From the NCBI GenBank assembly GCA_035582835.1, contig JAYKAV010002430.1, positions 654,222 to 718,221 of the forward strand: DNA of 64,000 nucleotides. Direction: 5' to 3'. The stretch's first letter is position 1, and every line of letters starts with the position of its first letter. Shown one piece after another: positions 24,645 through 36,700 of the stretch. Below the pieces are notes generated by a model, which saw only the letters and a program-made list of their open reading frames with translations, did no database searches and was not told the origin of the DNA. Source of the DNA: Phoebastria nigripes (Eukaryota > Chordata > Aves > Procellariiformes > Diomedeidae). The position numbers were made by a program, and so were the translations under genes.

Positions 24645-26284
24645 GGGAGAAGGGAGGGACAAGCAGCTTGTTGTACGCCTGTTGGGGTCATCATCCCTGA
24701 AAGCTAGGCGTTAGCTCATATGGAAGTGCAATCTTGGTGACCAAAGCCACCTATTTACCCCCAAATGGCTGCACCACTGTGCTTTATGTTCCCCCAGAAG
24801 AAGCCATCTCTCGCGGTGAGGACAGGGCTCTTCCAGCTGGTTTTCTCCTTGCCTTCCCATGGTCCCAAGCACCGCCAAGCTTCGGCAACTCCTTTCACAG
24901 TCTCTGGTCACCGATGGGCTCCTCTAGCAACTTGCTCTGTGTTTCAGTGATGTCACCGTGCACCGCGTGGCCACCGTGGTGCAGGAAGCACTTGGTGTCC
25001 CCTTGGTGCTGGACATGATTCTCTCCCTCATCCTACCGGAGGCAGGGGGTAAGCGAGCAGCTGCATGGTGTTTAGTTGCTGGCTAGGGTTAAACCACGAC
25101 AACATGCTGGGTGGGGTGGCCATGAGAAGCTCCTCTCGGNGCTGGAAAAGTCCTAGAGCAATTGTCTGGATTTTCTCCAGAGCAGGTACCTGCTGTGATG
25201 TGGGTTGACCTTGCTCTGGTTCACTTGCTTGAAACACAAGGAGCAAGGATGGAAAGGCATCGCTTGCTTCGCAGAGGTGCAACACGGGTGCTGCTGCAGT
25301 GATCTACGTGGATCTGCTTCATACCGGGAGTGGACGGGTGTCCTCATGCATGCAGAGCTTTCCTGTAATTTGGAAAAAAAAAAAAAAGAAAATAAAGGGT
25401 GATGTTTTCACCCTCAGTGTTTCCAGTTCTGTACTGCTGGTGGGAGACCCAGTGAAGTCTGGCAGGAATAGTCACCAAGCCCTGGAGACTTTCTGGTTTC
25501 CCCACTCAGTCCAGTTTCAGAGCAGCTACCTGTGGGAGACATCCCCAAAGTGTCAGTGGTGGAGCTCCCAGCGTCCTGGGTCAGAGCTCAGGTCGTGCAT
25601 GGCCAGGAAGACACAGGCAAGGGCTACAGAAAGGGAAAAACTGGGGAAAAATATTTGGGAGGAGCAACCAGTGGAAAAGGGGGTGGGATGTGAGGGTCAA
25701 AGTGTTGAACCGGGGAGGCTCATAGAGGCATCAAGGTTGCTGGGGGATGTTGCCCAGGGATGCAGAGCAGAACCAGGCTCCACCAAACTGCAGGACATCC
25801 TTGCCAGCCTCCTCCTGGGTACCTGCAACCATGGAGGAGGAGCAGGTGGAGGAGGATCCCTAGGGGTGCCCCAGTTTGGAAAGGGAAGGCGTTAAGTTAA
25901 ACAGGCAGGTACAAAATGCAGCCAAAACCTCATCAGCAGCTTCTGAAGGAGCTGGAGCAGGAACTGGGGTTTGAAGGAGATGTGCCAGGTCTCCTGGCTG
26001 CAGAAAGGAAGCGAGATGGAAAGTCTCCAGAACATCTCTGCCCGTCGCTCGTTGGGGGCTGTTCCCAACCTACGTGCCCAGAGGTCCATGGGATTTGGCT
26101 TAGACCAGACACTGCTCAACCACGGCTCCCACCCCATCCTCGCAGCAAGGAGACCTATCGCTTGCGCTTGGATGGGATGCAAGGGTGGCCATCCCACCCC
26201 CTCGTGACGTGGCACTGTGGCAGCCAGGGAGGCTGGGGTGGGGCAGAAGTCCAACAAGGGATCAGCGGGGGGGTCTGCTGGCCA
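24645..26284 (+). other. 3' flank of the receptor gene
   Basis: Probably receptor 3' UTR up to about 25.4 kb, then intergenic sequence. No gene or recognisable repeat is seen before the CR1 copy. Confidence 0.45.
25391..25396 (+). terminator. Candidate poly(A) signal of the Ig-family receptor
   Basis: AATAAA in an A-rich run about 750 bp after the receptor stop codon. It is the first clear signal downstream. The A-rich context means it could equally be the tail of a repeat. Confidence 0.35.
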
Positions 26285-26951
26285 GCTTTTGGTCAATGGC
26301 TGGCTGAATATGAGCCGGCAGTATGCTCAGGTGGCCAAGAAGGCCAACAGCATCCTGGCTTGTATCAGAAATAGTGTGGCCAGCAGGAGTAGGGAAGTGA
26401 TCATCCCCCTGTACTCGGCACTGGTGAGGCTGCACCTCGAATACTGTGTTCAGTTTTGGGCCCCTCACTACAAGACAGACATTGAGGTGCTGGAGTGTGT
26501 CCAAAGAAGAGCAATGAAGCTGGTGAAGGGTCGAGAGCACATGTCTTATGAGGAGCGGCTGAGGGAACTGGGGTTGTTTAGCCTGGAGAAAAGGAGGCTG
26601 AGGGGAGACCTTATTGCTCTCGACAACTACCTGAAAGGAGGTTGGAGCGAGGTGGGGGTTGGTCTCTTCTCCCAACTAACAAGCGATAGGACGAGAGGAA
26701 ATGGCCTCGAGTTGAGCCAGGGGAGGTTTAGATTGGACATTAGGAAAAATTTCTTCACTGAAAGGGTTGTCAAGCACTGGAACAGGCTGCCCAGGGAAGT
26801 GGTTGAGTCACCATCCCTGGAGGTATTTAAAAGACGTGTAGATGTGGCGTTTAGGGANGTGGTTTAGTGGTGGACTTGGTAGTGTTAGGTTTACAGTTCT
26901 ACACAATGATCTTAAGGGTCTTTTCCAACCTACATGATTCTATGATTCTAT
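26285..26951 (+). mobile_element. CR1 LINE, 5'-truncated 3' end
   Basis: An almost open frame reads [20 protein letters not shown], then [20 protein letters not shown] and [20 protein letters not shown], the C-terminal end of CR1 ORF2 reverse transcriptase. The element ends with ATGATTCTATGATTCTAT at 26934-26951, the diagnostic CR1 3' repeat instead of a poly(A) tail. The frame is cut only by one N and a stop near the end, so it is one of the younger copies here. It lacks the endonuclease and the catalytic core and cannot be active. Confidence 0.95.
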
Positions 26952-29900
26952 ATAGCCAGGCTGGGTGGCCCTTGGGCTGGCCCAGCACAGCCCTTCTCAT
27001 GTTCCTACAGCATGAAATGACCAATGTTGTTATTTTAAGGAGAAAGGGGTTTAAAAAAAGCCGACTTCAACTAAGAGGGACTGCTTGTGACTCCAAGAAG
27101 AGCTGAGCAGGACACCTGAGACTTGTATTAAAAGCCTTGGCAGCTGGTTATCCTTTGCAGAGGCAAGAGGGGAAGCTTCAGAGGAGGCAAATACAGCGCA
27201 GAGTTCTTCAGCATCCCACTGGTCAAAAAAGAAGGCCACGAGGAAAGGAAAAACACAAAGGACTTGAGCAGAATGACATGATCACTAAATTGCAGAGGCA
27301 AAATCGGGAAGCTAAGGTACAAAATGAGTTAAGACTAACAAGGGCTGCAAAAGGCTCTGCATTTGCTTAACTGCCTTAAAAAGAAGAGGAAGGTAAAGGA
27401 AAAGTTTGGCCTGTTGTTTCACCAAGAAAGAGTCATTAACCAATGAGGTGGAGAAAGCTGGGACGTTCATAGTGCTGCTTTTGCATCCTCCCTTATGTCC
27501 AAGGTTAGCGGGGATCAGATCTGGGATAATGTTTTTAACAAGGAACCGGGAAAGAAGCCATGAAATAACCTTGGAGCAGTTACAGGAGTGAACAAGAGGT
27601 GAAGAAACGCAACCAGGGCTGCTTAAGGAACTAGCTGTGACAATCTCTTGAGATCTCGGGGGCTTTTGCAAGCTCAGGCAGGAAGGGTGGGGGCAGTGTC
27701 TTTGACTGTAGCCGCTTTACCTTTTTAAAAATAGCCAATGGACAGAGCTGAGCCTCCCAATTTCAGTTCTCAGAAAGATGCTATCACAAGTGGTTAAGCA
27801 AGTGTGTAAAGCAATAATAAACCCAATGCCCTCCTTGCCCCAAACGCGTATGTGCCACCTCCATACGGACGGAGGTCCCCATTGTCCCCATGTGCGCTCA
27901 AGGCAGGTGGGCGAGACATCCATGATGGGTTTCTGTGCCAGGAGCACCCAGGGTGTCCTTGCTGCCCCACAAGCTCTGCTCGCCGCATGGAGGAAGCCTG
28001 AGTCAGGTGGAGAAACAGAAGTAAAAGTGCTGCTTCTCCCAGTTTGGTTTTTTTTTTAGGGCAGAATCGTAGCAGCAGGCAGCTGGGGAGAGCACCGAGG
28101 AGCCNCTCAACCTCTGAAGAAGAGGGGTACTGGGGGTGCAGCCAGGGAGGTCTCTGTAGCTCCCCAAGCTTCATGCCCTCCATGATGGTGCTTTTGGGTG
28201 CTGGTGGACAAGTCCTCAGTGCTGCAGTCACTGCCAGCATGGTTCCTACGTGGTCGTCAGCCGAACCTCCCGCAGAAAGGGCTCAGCAGAACACAAAGTC
28301 TCGAGCAAAGCTGCAGCTGTGCCAGAGCACACAGGAGTGGCTTGGCCTCCACCAAGCTCCCTGCCCGGTAGAAGAGCAGCAGGAATCCACATGGGAAAGA
28401 ACAGGGATGTGACCCAGGTCACAGTAAGAAAACCCAGAAAGAGCAAAGGGAAAAAGAAAAAACAAGCCAAGGAGCAGAAGAGGAGGAATGGGAAAGGATA
28501 GGGATGGGTGAGGGTGGCAGTGGGGAGGACTGTAGTATACTTGGATGGCATNAAAGAGAGAAGGAGAGAGGCCAGCAAAGAAAAGAGAGAAAACAGAAGA
28601 GAATTAGAGAAAGAAGAACAGAAAGACAGAGGTGGAAGGAAGTGGAGCAGAGAAAGAGAAGGAGAGGAGAGACCAGAAGAGTCAGAAGAAGGGGACGACA
28701 CTAGGGGAGGAAAATGGCTCAGGCTGAAGAAAAAGAGCAGTTAATTTGTTGGGTGATTAATTGTATATCTGCTGGCAAGTTCATTGGACTTTAACACCTC
28801 TGAAGCTCTCAGAGATGTCCAGGCCAGGCACAAGGAGAGGTTTATTCCCTGCTCTGCAGAGGGCACACGTCTCTCCCTGTCTCGCAGAGCATCTCCTTCT
28901 CATCCAGGAGACCCAATTTCTCCAGCAAGGAAGGTTACCAGCAGGCATCGCATTTATTTAAGAGCAAAGTAGTGCATGTAAAGCAAGCTGCAAAGATGCA
29001 GAGAAAAGCTTCCTGGTCTTTGCACCAATGGGCCTCTGAAGGCCACCAATGCAGCCATGCTTTTCCCAGCAGGAGGAAAGGCAGCTGCTCTAATTCAAGG
29101 GGAGGAAAGCAGGCATGCACACAGAGCCAGTGCTGAACTCCACAGTTCTTCATGCCTCCCCAAGTCAAAGCCATGCAAGGGGACAACCCGGGGTGCAAGT
29201 ACGGAGGCAGAGGTAGATGCACTGGGATGTTTCTCCATGAACGGCTCCATAAAGCGTCTCCTGAACGGGCTCCAGTGTAAAAAGGGACATTCAAAGGACG
29301 CTAAGAGAGGCAGGAAGAGAAGGGCGAAAAATGCTTCTGGTCTCATCTGTCAAGAGGAACAAGAGAAACGGATGCTCAGCTCCGTGACGCAGTGCTTGGC
29401 CTGGCACTTGGCCTGCGGCACAAAGGGCTGCATCTCGCAGCCCTCTAGAAAACTGGGGCAATTCATGCTGTTTCAGTTTTATTTCTGGGGAGGGTTGGAG
29501 GAGCCTCCCTGAATATTTTAATCCCCCCCTTTTTGTAAATTAGACTATTTCCATGTCCCCAGGATGACGCTTACCAGGACCGGTTCCAGTGGTGCTGGGA
29601 GGAGAAGCCAACGGCACAGGGCTTTGCTGCATGCTGGGGTCTGCAGAGCTGGCGGGATGAGGACCAGGCGATCCTGAGCAGGCGCAGCCNCTGGAGGGAG
29701 GCAGCGGAGCAGAAAGGCTGGCAAAAAAACCCCTTGGACATGGCTGGAGATGGGAAACAGCCTGTCCAGAGCAAACTGGGTAGGAGAGGCACATCCATCC
29801 CCCCTGCACCAGGGCCTCTCCCAGGCCCCTGTAACTCCTCCTGCTTACAACCCAGTTGTCCTCAGGACCTGCATTCACCACGTTGGACAGCTTTCTGCAC

Positions 29901-30493
29901 TTCTGCAGCTGGAAAAAAACCCACATCTGTCTTCTTTGTGCAGCACAAGTGGAAATAGGAAGAGGTGAGGTGAGGGAATTCCTATGGTGACAGCCCTGGA
30001 ACAAATCCCGTGCCCTTGGCCCCTCTTGTCTACATGTCGCAGCCCCAAATCCCGTCCTGATGTGTGTGGGATCTCCCAGGCTGCCCCGGCCGCTGGCTTG
30101 AAGGAGGAACAACGGGGAGGATGAGGCTGCCAATGAGCCAGCGAGGGAAGAGGGATGTGACTTACAGCCACCGAGAAGGGGACAAGCAGNTGCTCGTCTT
30201 TGCAGTGCCCAGCCCTTGCATGCCCTGTTTGCCTGCAGTGCTGTAAAACACTCCCAGAGGCAGTGGTGCAGAGGGGACGCTTTCAGAGGGTGATGGATGA
30301 TGCAATCCCCCAAAAGAAATAAAACCACCTGAACAATGCTTCAAAACCATTGCGCAAAGAGTAAAAGATCTCACAAGAAAAAGTGCGTGGTAGGAGACGT
30401 AGGAGCAAGTCCACAACTGGAACGATGGAAGACAGGCAATGGCCAGATCCAGTAAGGTCTCAGGGGACTGGCCTAAGGCAGCAGGCGCTCAGA
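26952..30493. other. Intergenic region with purine-rich tract
   Basis: No gene with supportable splice structure. 27240-27690 may be a diverged repeat, but I cannot place it. 28420-28740 is strongly purine-rich on the plus strand (mostly A and G), giving meaningless Lys/Arg/Glu-rich frames. Confidence 0.5.
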
Positions 30494-30497
30494 GTTC

Positions 30498-30854
30498 TGT
30501 TATAAGGGGCCTCAAACAAGAATGCACCCAAGGACATAATTTGCAACTGTGAATGGTCCATCCTGGAGGAGACACCAATTGAAACCAAGATAAGGAACTT
30601 GAGAACTTTACAAACAAAGAGATAAGCAAACACAAGACCATATTGGAAAAGAAGAATAGAATGAATATGTATAATTCTTCCGGGAAATCCAATGTATATG
30701 TATGATGTAGGACAATATAAGCTTTAACTGATGCAACACGCGGGATGCATNTTAGGTGGAACAATCCCCCGTGCATCCGGCACTGTAATAAAGAGAATGC
30801 CTGCTTCTTAATGCTGCATTGGGGTTAAGAAGTTTATTCCCGATTTCGGTGACA
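30498..30854 (+). mobile_element. Solo LTR of an endogenous retrovirus
   Basis: Begins TGTTATAAGG and ends TTTCGGTGACA, so the ends form TGT...ACA. Each end is bordered by GTTC (30494-30497 and 30855-30858), a 4-bp target duplication, the size usual for class I (ERV1-like) elements. It carries a TATA-like AATATAAG near 30713 and AATAAA at 30787-30792, then a U5-like tail. The right border is not followed by a primer-binding site or viral genes, so it is a solo LTR left by recombination. The exact subfamily is unknown to me. Confidence 0.75.
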
Positions 30855-31130
30855 GTTCCAGCGCACATGCNGCTGCACAGGTCACTCTGTGTGATTTTTA
30901 GTCCTTTCTGCTCTCAGCAGTCTCATCTGAGACNTGAGCATGCAGGTCAGTCCTGCACTCCCCGTGGGCCGTACCTGGCGCTGTGTGTCCAACGTGGGTC
31001 ACTCGGAGAGAGGGTGGCTTCAGCTGCCTGGAGCAAAGAGTTCAGAGGAACACGGGAACAGGTCAGCTACTGGGAGAAAAATCAGAGAAGCTTCACTGAA
31101 AANGGCTGAAGTTACAGTGACTTAACTCTG

Positions 31131-31412
31131 CTGCAGGGCGTGTTTAAAGTGTCCGCTGGAGACCCCCATAGAATTGCCCTGTCGCAGAGCTGGCTCAACA
31201 GCACATCAGGACCTGAACGGTGTCTGCTGAGTTCAGTTAATCCTCCTTCAGTTTGTCCTTTTAGCCCCAAGGTCGATGCCCCAAGCCTGTCACTGTTTAA
31301 GAGGCATTTGGACAATGCCCTTAACAACATGCTTTAACTTTTGGTCAGCCCTGAATTGGTCAGTCAGTTGGACCAGATGATCATTGTTCCAACTGAAATA
31401 TTCTATCCTAGG
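31131..31412 (+). mobile_element. CR1 LINE 3' end, second copy
   Basis: The translated piece SPKVDAPSLSLFKRHLDNAL and the following GACCAGATGATCATTGTTCC and AACTGAAATATTCTAT match the last part and 3' UTR of a CR1 subfamily. It ends near 31412 with a decayed ATTCTAT repeat. It is older than the 26.3-kb copy; the left limit is approximate. Confidence 0.8.
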
Positions 31413-32549
31413 CACAGCCTCAGTTTGCTCACCCCCTAGGGACAAGTGCCACCCTCCCAGGCGCAGGGTGGGCGGCCAGACCTAAGGACTAGGGGTGGAA
31501 GGAGGAGGGGAGGGCAGGCAGGGTGGCTGGAGGCTGTAGCAGACAAGGGAAGGGGGCTAAAAGAATAAATACTCCTCAAAACCCACCTGATAGGAGCATA
31601 TTCCTACCCAGCTGATGCTCCACTGCCAAACTGTCACCCTTTGAGGGCCTCTTGCGCAGCAAGAGCGAGTAACGCTATTTAAAGAGAACAAGATTATACA
31701 GCCTTAACCATCATTAACTGAACTCAGCAGTATCTGAAGTGCTTCCAGCTTGTTTAAATTCCAGTTCANTGAATCACTGTAAGACAAAAGCTTCTGCCGC
31801 TGCCTCCTCCCTCTCTCATCTTATTTACTCCTGAAAGGAAAGCAGAGTTCAGGTTAAGGGCTGCCTTTATCAAGAACCTTTCACATGGAGACATGCAGAG
31901 ACTTCTGCTACCAGTGAGGCTGAAAAAAGGCAATAGAACTCCAAAAGGTGTGCAGAGGCTTTTACCCATTTCTTTAGATCACAAGATGCGAGTGCTAACA
32001 GGTTTGTTGGACAGGAGGTTTATCACAAGATTTGTGTCTCCTTGGGAGTTGTTCTCGCTGATGACAGTGGCAGGGACTCTGGGAAAGCCATGCTCTTGCT
32101 GGAGGGCAGCCGTCCCTCTACATACAAGCTCTCAGAGGTCTCTGTTGCCACCAGTCCCTCATATTCCCCTCTGGCTCCCAGGTAGGTACCAAGTACTACG
32201 CAGCTCACACCGCAGTGCCTGCCCCTTGATCCACACAAGGTGCTTTGCAAACCTTGAGGACTCCCTCCCTTCTCTCCCTGCAAGCCTTCTCCTTACTCAA
32301 CCAGGAGAAAGCCTCTTTCTGAAATCTAGACCGAATAAAAAAGTTAATCTAGGCAGCTTGATTCTGTTCTTTCCAGTGCGCATCACGTAGTCGAGTCATG
32401 TTTTCAGTGGAACAATCTATGGAGAACTCCAAGATGCAACCCGACATTTAAACGGTTCCAGAAATCACTGAGAGGCTGAGTAAAAGGAGAGATGCGCTTA
32501 GAACACCACTAATACCAGTCTTAAAACAAACNCTTTACTTTTGGTCACT
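31413..32549. other. Intergenic region beyond the CIAPIN1 3' end
   Basis: I see no gene, RNA gene or recognisable repeat. A few short AT-rich and pyrimidine-rich runs only. Confidence 0.5.
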
Positions 32550-32555
32550 TTTATT
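32550..32555 (-). terminator. CIAPIN1: Candidate CIAPIN1 poly(A) signal
   Basis: Minus-strand AATAAA about 1.17 kb after the CIAPIN1 stop codon. It is the clearest signal found downstream of the gene; the 3' UTR length is therefore inferred. Confidence 0.45.
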
Positions 32556-33723
32556 TCAAGAACAGAACAGCCTTTCATCCCAGCTCCCTCCGTGAGTTTA
32601 GTGTGTAACTCGGGTAGCACAACAAGCAGCAGTCGCATCCTGTAGAGCAAGAGCTCCAAACAAAGCAATCCCTGTTGAGACACTGGCTTTGGGTTTTCCT
32701 NCTCTCCCTCCCTGGGTGAGAAGCAAGCCTGGCACAGTACATGAACAGCTCCCTCATCCTGCAACTGCATGGATGCTTCACTAGCACTAATAATGCAAAT
32801 AAATAAAGAGTAGGCAGTATCTCGCGGGGTGGGAGCAGAGGGTGACCACAGATCATCTAGAAATTAAGTTATTGCTATGTTCTTACTTATTGGACACTGC
32901 AGGTAGCTCACTTGGTAACCACCGAGAGGCAACAGTCTCAGATTGCCTTTGTGTTATCAGTTCATGTTGGACAGAAAGGTGTGGGAGGACAAGACAGATC
33001 TGGTTTAATCTGCTGCCTGCCTTAAGGGCAGAAGTTTCTCAGTGGGGCTGAATCTTTGTCATTTTGATGGAAATGGGTGGGGGCAGGGGATATCATTGGC
33101 AGGCTCCCAAAACACTTGGAAATTCATCATGCCTGCCAGACTTTACCAAGGAGTTCANGTACGCTGCTAAGAGTACATACTGCTAAGTGTACTCACTGCT
33201 CCTGACTTGCAACAGGAGCTGCTGAGCCACCTTTACGTGGTAAGGAACTGCAGGTTCAAATTTCAAAGAGAGCAGGAGCCCAGTGTCACCCTCAGAGCTG
33301 AGCCAGAGCTGCTGATTCGTCAGGGAAAATCAAGGCAAATTAGAGCTATAATAAACAGGGGCATAGTGAAGTACCAGTCCTGCCACACACACATGAGGTC
33401 AGCCTGACACTTGATTCTACTTCCCTCTGCTGGTGGGACATGCTGTGACAGCCAGCATCCCNGTATCAAGTCAAGCCAGCTAAAACAAGGCATAACATGA
33501 AGTCTAATACATACGAGACCACTTGTCACCAAAGATTATCAGGTAGCCCAAGGCTGATTACAAGTGATGAGCTCACAGCAGTGTCAGTGCCCACAGTGTC
33601 CGTCCGCACGAGGAGTATTGGCCAGAGAACATAAGTTTGAGAGGATGAGAAGGACTGCAGGAAGAACCTCAGACTGATGGAAAAGCAGAGGAGTCCTTCG
33701 CAGGACATCCAGAGACGTCTTTG

Positions 33724-36700
33724 TTAGGCATCATGCAGCTGGTTCTCTTTCAGGAGAATCTTCTCCCCAGGCTTGAAGGCAGGCATCCCCAGGTAAGGGC
33801 AGCTAGCACAGCGGAACGCATCCCCCAGGTAGCACTGGCAAGAGAAAGAAAAGCACCTTCTGTAATCAGGGGCAACTTTCAGTTCTCTCCCCCTGCGATA
33901 ACACTTTNTCCAGCTTAAGAGATGACATGCTCCTTGGCATGTATCAGCACAGAAACCGCTTCCCTCCTACCCCTTCTCAACACACGTGTGGTTAGCGCAG
34001 CTAGCAGAGCTGTGCAGGGCACTGTGCTCACATGGAAGAGGTGAGTTTCCACCCCAGCCGGTGTGCTCGGGCACGGCTGCATGCTGGGCTTGGGCAGCCC
34101 CCTAACCACAACCGGGTCCCCCTGTGCTCCCATAAGGGGATCTTCCCTGAGCAGATCACTGGTTAGCACAGAAGCAGGGAGGTAAAGGGTCGCTGTTCAC
34201 TCTGACTCCTGCAGGGCTGGCACTTGCGCTGGAACAGACAGCACGCACTGGTACAGAGCACGTGGGCACAGGGCAACAGGCTGAAGCTCTGCCGAAGCTG
34301 CACAAGCAGTGTTTGGAAGCAATAAGCCAGCTTAAGGAGCAGTCACTAGAGAACACGGTTCTTAGACTGCAAACCACAGTATAGAAACAAAAATGACTAT
34401 TTACATTTCCACAGGCAGATTTAGGCTGTGAGCTCTTCTTCTCCTGTTCCAGCTCTTCAGCCAGGCCACATGTGCTGTAGAAAAATAAAGAAGTCACCTG
34501 CATCTCTCTGCTTAAAAGTTGTGAGTCACCAACACTTGTTCCAGCCCTACTCACACGCAACAGCCCTCGCTCTGTCACATGACACGGCTGACTCCCAGAC
34601 TCTCACGCTCTTCACTTTGTTCTTCAACACCATGGTTTGTATAACAAGTGCTGAAACACACTCCTCAAGTTTAAACTGAGCACGAAATGACTCTACAGCA
34701 CTTGCTACGTGTGCTATTTCTCCTTGGAATCTGAGAAGCCAGGGTTTTAATCAAGGCTGGACAAACTGTGTAGCCACCTTCAAGAAGATTGTTGATCATA
34801 TCAGTGTGGTAATTTGTAGCAGTTTTGGTGTGGCTAGTCAATTCTCATTGTATTTGGATTTACATTCAAATAGTTAAGATAAGAAAGGACATGAACCCAG
34901 AGAATTATGCTCTGAAGAACAGCAAAGTGTCTACAATCTTTTTAAAATACATCCAACTCTAAGGGTTTAATGTTACAGTTAAAAGGTTCACTGACATGCT
35001 AACCACAGTACTGACCAGTTCTTGCAGGCTTTCTTTTTGCCCATTTCTTTGCAGGATGGAGCTCTGAGGGACGATGGATCTGGCTTTTTCAAATCCTCTG
35101 AATCCAACAGCTCATCAGAGTCCAAAAGATCCTGAAAACACACCATGGAAGATAACATGCAGGAAACTGATTCNTCAGTAGGGAATGACATTGCTGTGTT
35201 ATGTTCAAAGAAATGGTGCTATCTGTAGCACTAGCATTAAAAGTGCTGTGGCTGTGCCCTCTTCTTTGCCCTCACCACACCTCTGGGCTCTCAAGACCTC
35301 ACACAGTAGATGAGATATTTCACCCTGGGGATGCTTTTCTACCTCTTAAGTTGTAAAGCTTCCCAGGAGGCACGACTGAAACTATTTAGAATAGGAAAGA
35401 AGAGGAGAGAGAAGGCACAACAGCAAAGCCTCACAAACAAGACCAGATACCATCTCTTCATCATTCATATCATTGGCAGAAAGTGTCCACAGCTTGGCGG
35501 TGGCTGGGTCCACAGAGTGTTTTCCTGGAGCCAAAACAAAGGAAGAAATAGTAGTTACTCCAGCCTTTGCCCCATCTATTCCCAACAAATAGAGTTCAAA
35601 CAACTTTGGAAAGCCCCACTTCACAGGTTTTTACTGTAGCACTCCCTACCCCGGAGCTGTCTCCCTGTTCCAAGGGATGCTTGTCACCTGAGAGGCAGGG
35701 AATCCAGACATTTAGCAGGCACCACTCCTTACCTGAAGGACCAGGTTTCTTGGCAAAGGAAAGTTTGAGCTGACTTGAGGATCCCACTTCGAAATTGGGC
35801 TTCCTGCCTTCTATCTGAACAATGAGAAGGTCATTGCCTTGGTAACCCAAATGCTCTCGGACCGACTGGGCCTCCTCTGGGGTCAATGCTTCCTTTTGCA
35901 GCTGCAATGTAAGATTTTAGGTTAACCTTATGCAGAGCCCCTTATTTCAGCACCCAGTCCAGCATTCCAGTGAACACAGACAATCAGTATTTTCAATCCT
36001 AAACAAAAACACTACCTTTGCAGTAACTAAAGTTTGTGGCAGGCAGTGTCCATGCACATTTACAGTAAACCAGGGTAGCTAAACACCTTGTCACCCAGCA
36101 AGTCCCCANGAATCGCCATCTACGTTTCAAGGTAACTGCACGAGGGAGTTTCTGGAAGCGCTTAGCACATACGTACCTCCTTCACTTCCACCAACCCAGA
36201 GAGAGTCAGAGCTGTGGGGAGTTTGGCTGCTGTCTTGATTCTGCTGTTGTTTCCTGGAAGACACAAAAGCAGGAAGTAGGAGGAGGGAAGAACAAGAATA
36301 GAGGTCACTGAGAAACCTGGAAGAGTAAGAGCTTTAGAAGAAAGTACTCAAGCCAAACCTCTGCTTTAAAATTGGGCCCTTTCTAGTTGACAGCAGGAAC
36401 AAACCAGAAAGAACATAAGCAGCTTGTTCATTAAAATAAGAGCCTGGGTTCACAAAGCCGTTCTAGCTCCANATCTTTTCTATATATGCCAAAACCTTCC
36501 TTAACCCAATTTACGCCCACCAAAAAAAGGAAAAAAACCCCACCCCAAAACCCAAACAACAAAATCCCCCAAAACATTTTCACATATTAAAGTGAACAAC
36601 TCATGAAGTTTTCAAAACATGGACTCCTAAACGAACATTACATTCAGAAACATAACATTCAAAAGCCTTGTTCTCATAGACAGAAGCTATTACAATCACT

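Noticed and set aside
26217..26867. 216-codon frame considered as a host gene
   Set aside because: The protein is the end of CR1 reverse transcriptase and the DNA ends in the CR1 3' repeat; it is a mobile-element remnant.
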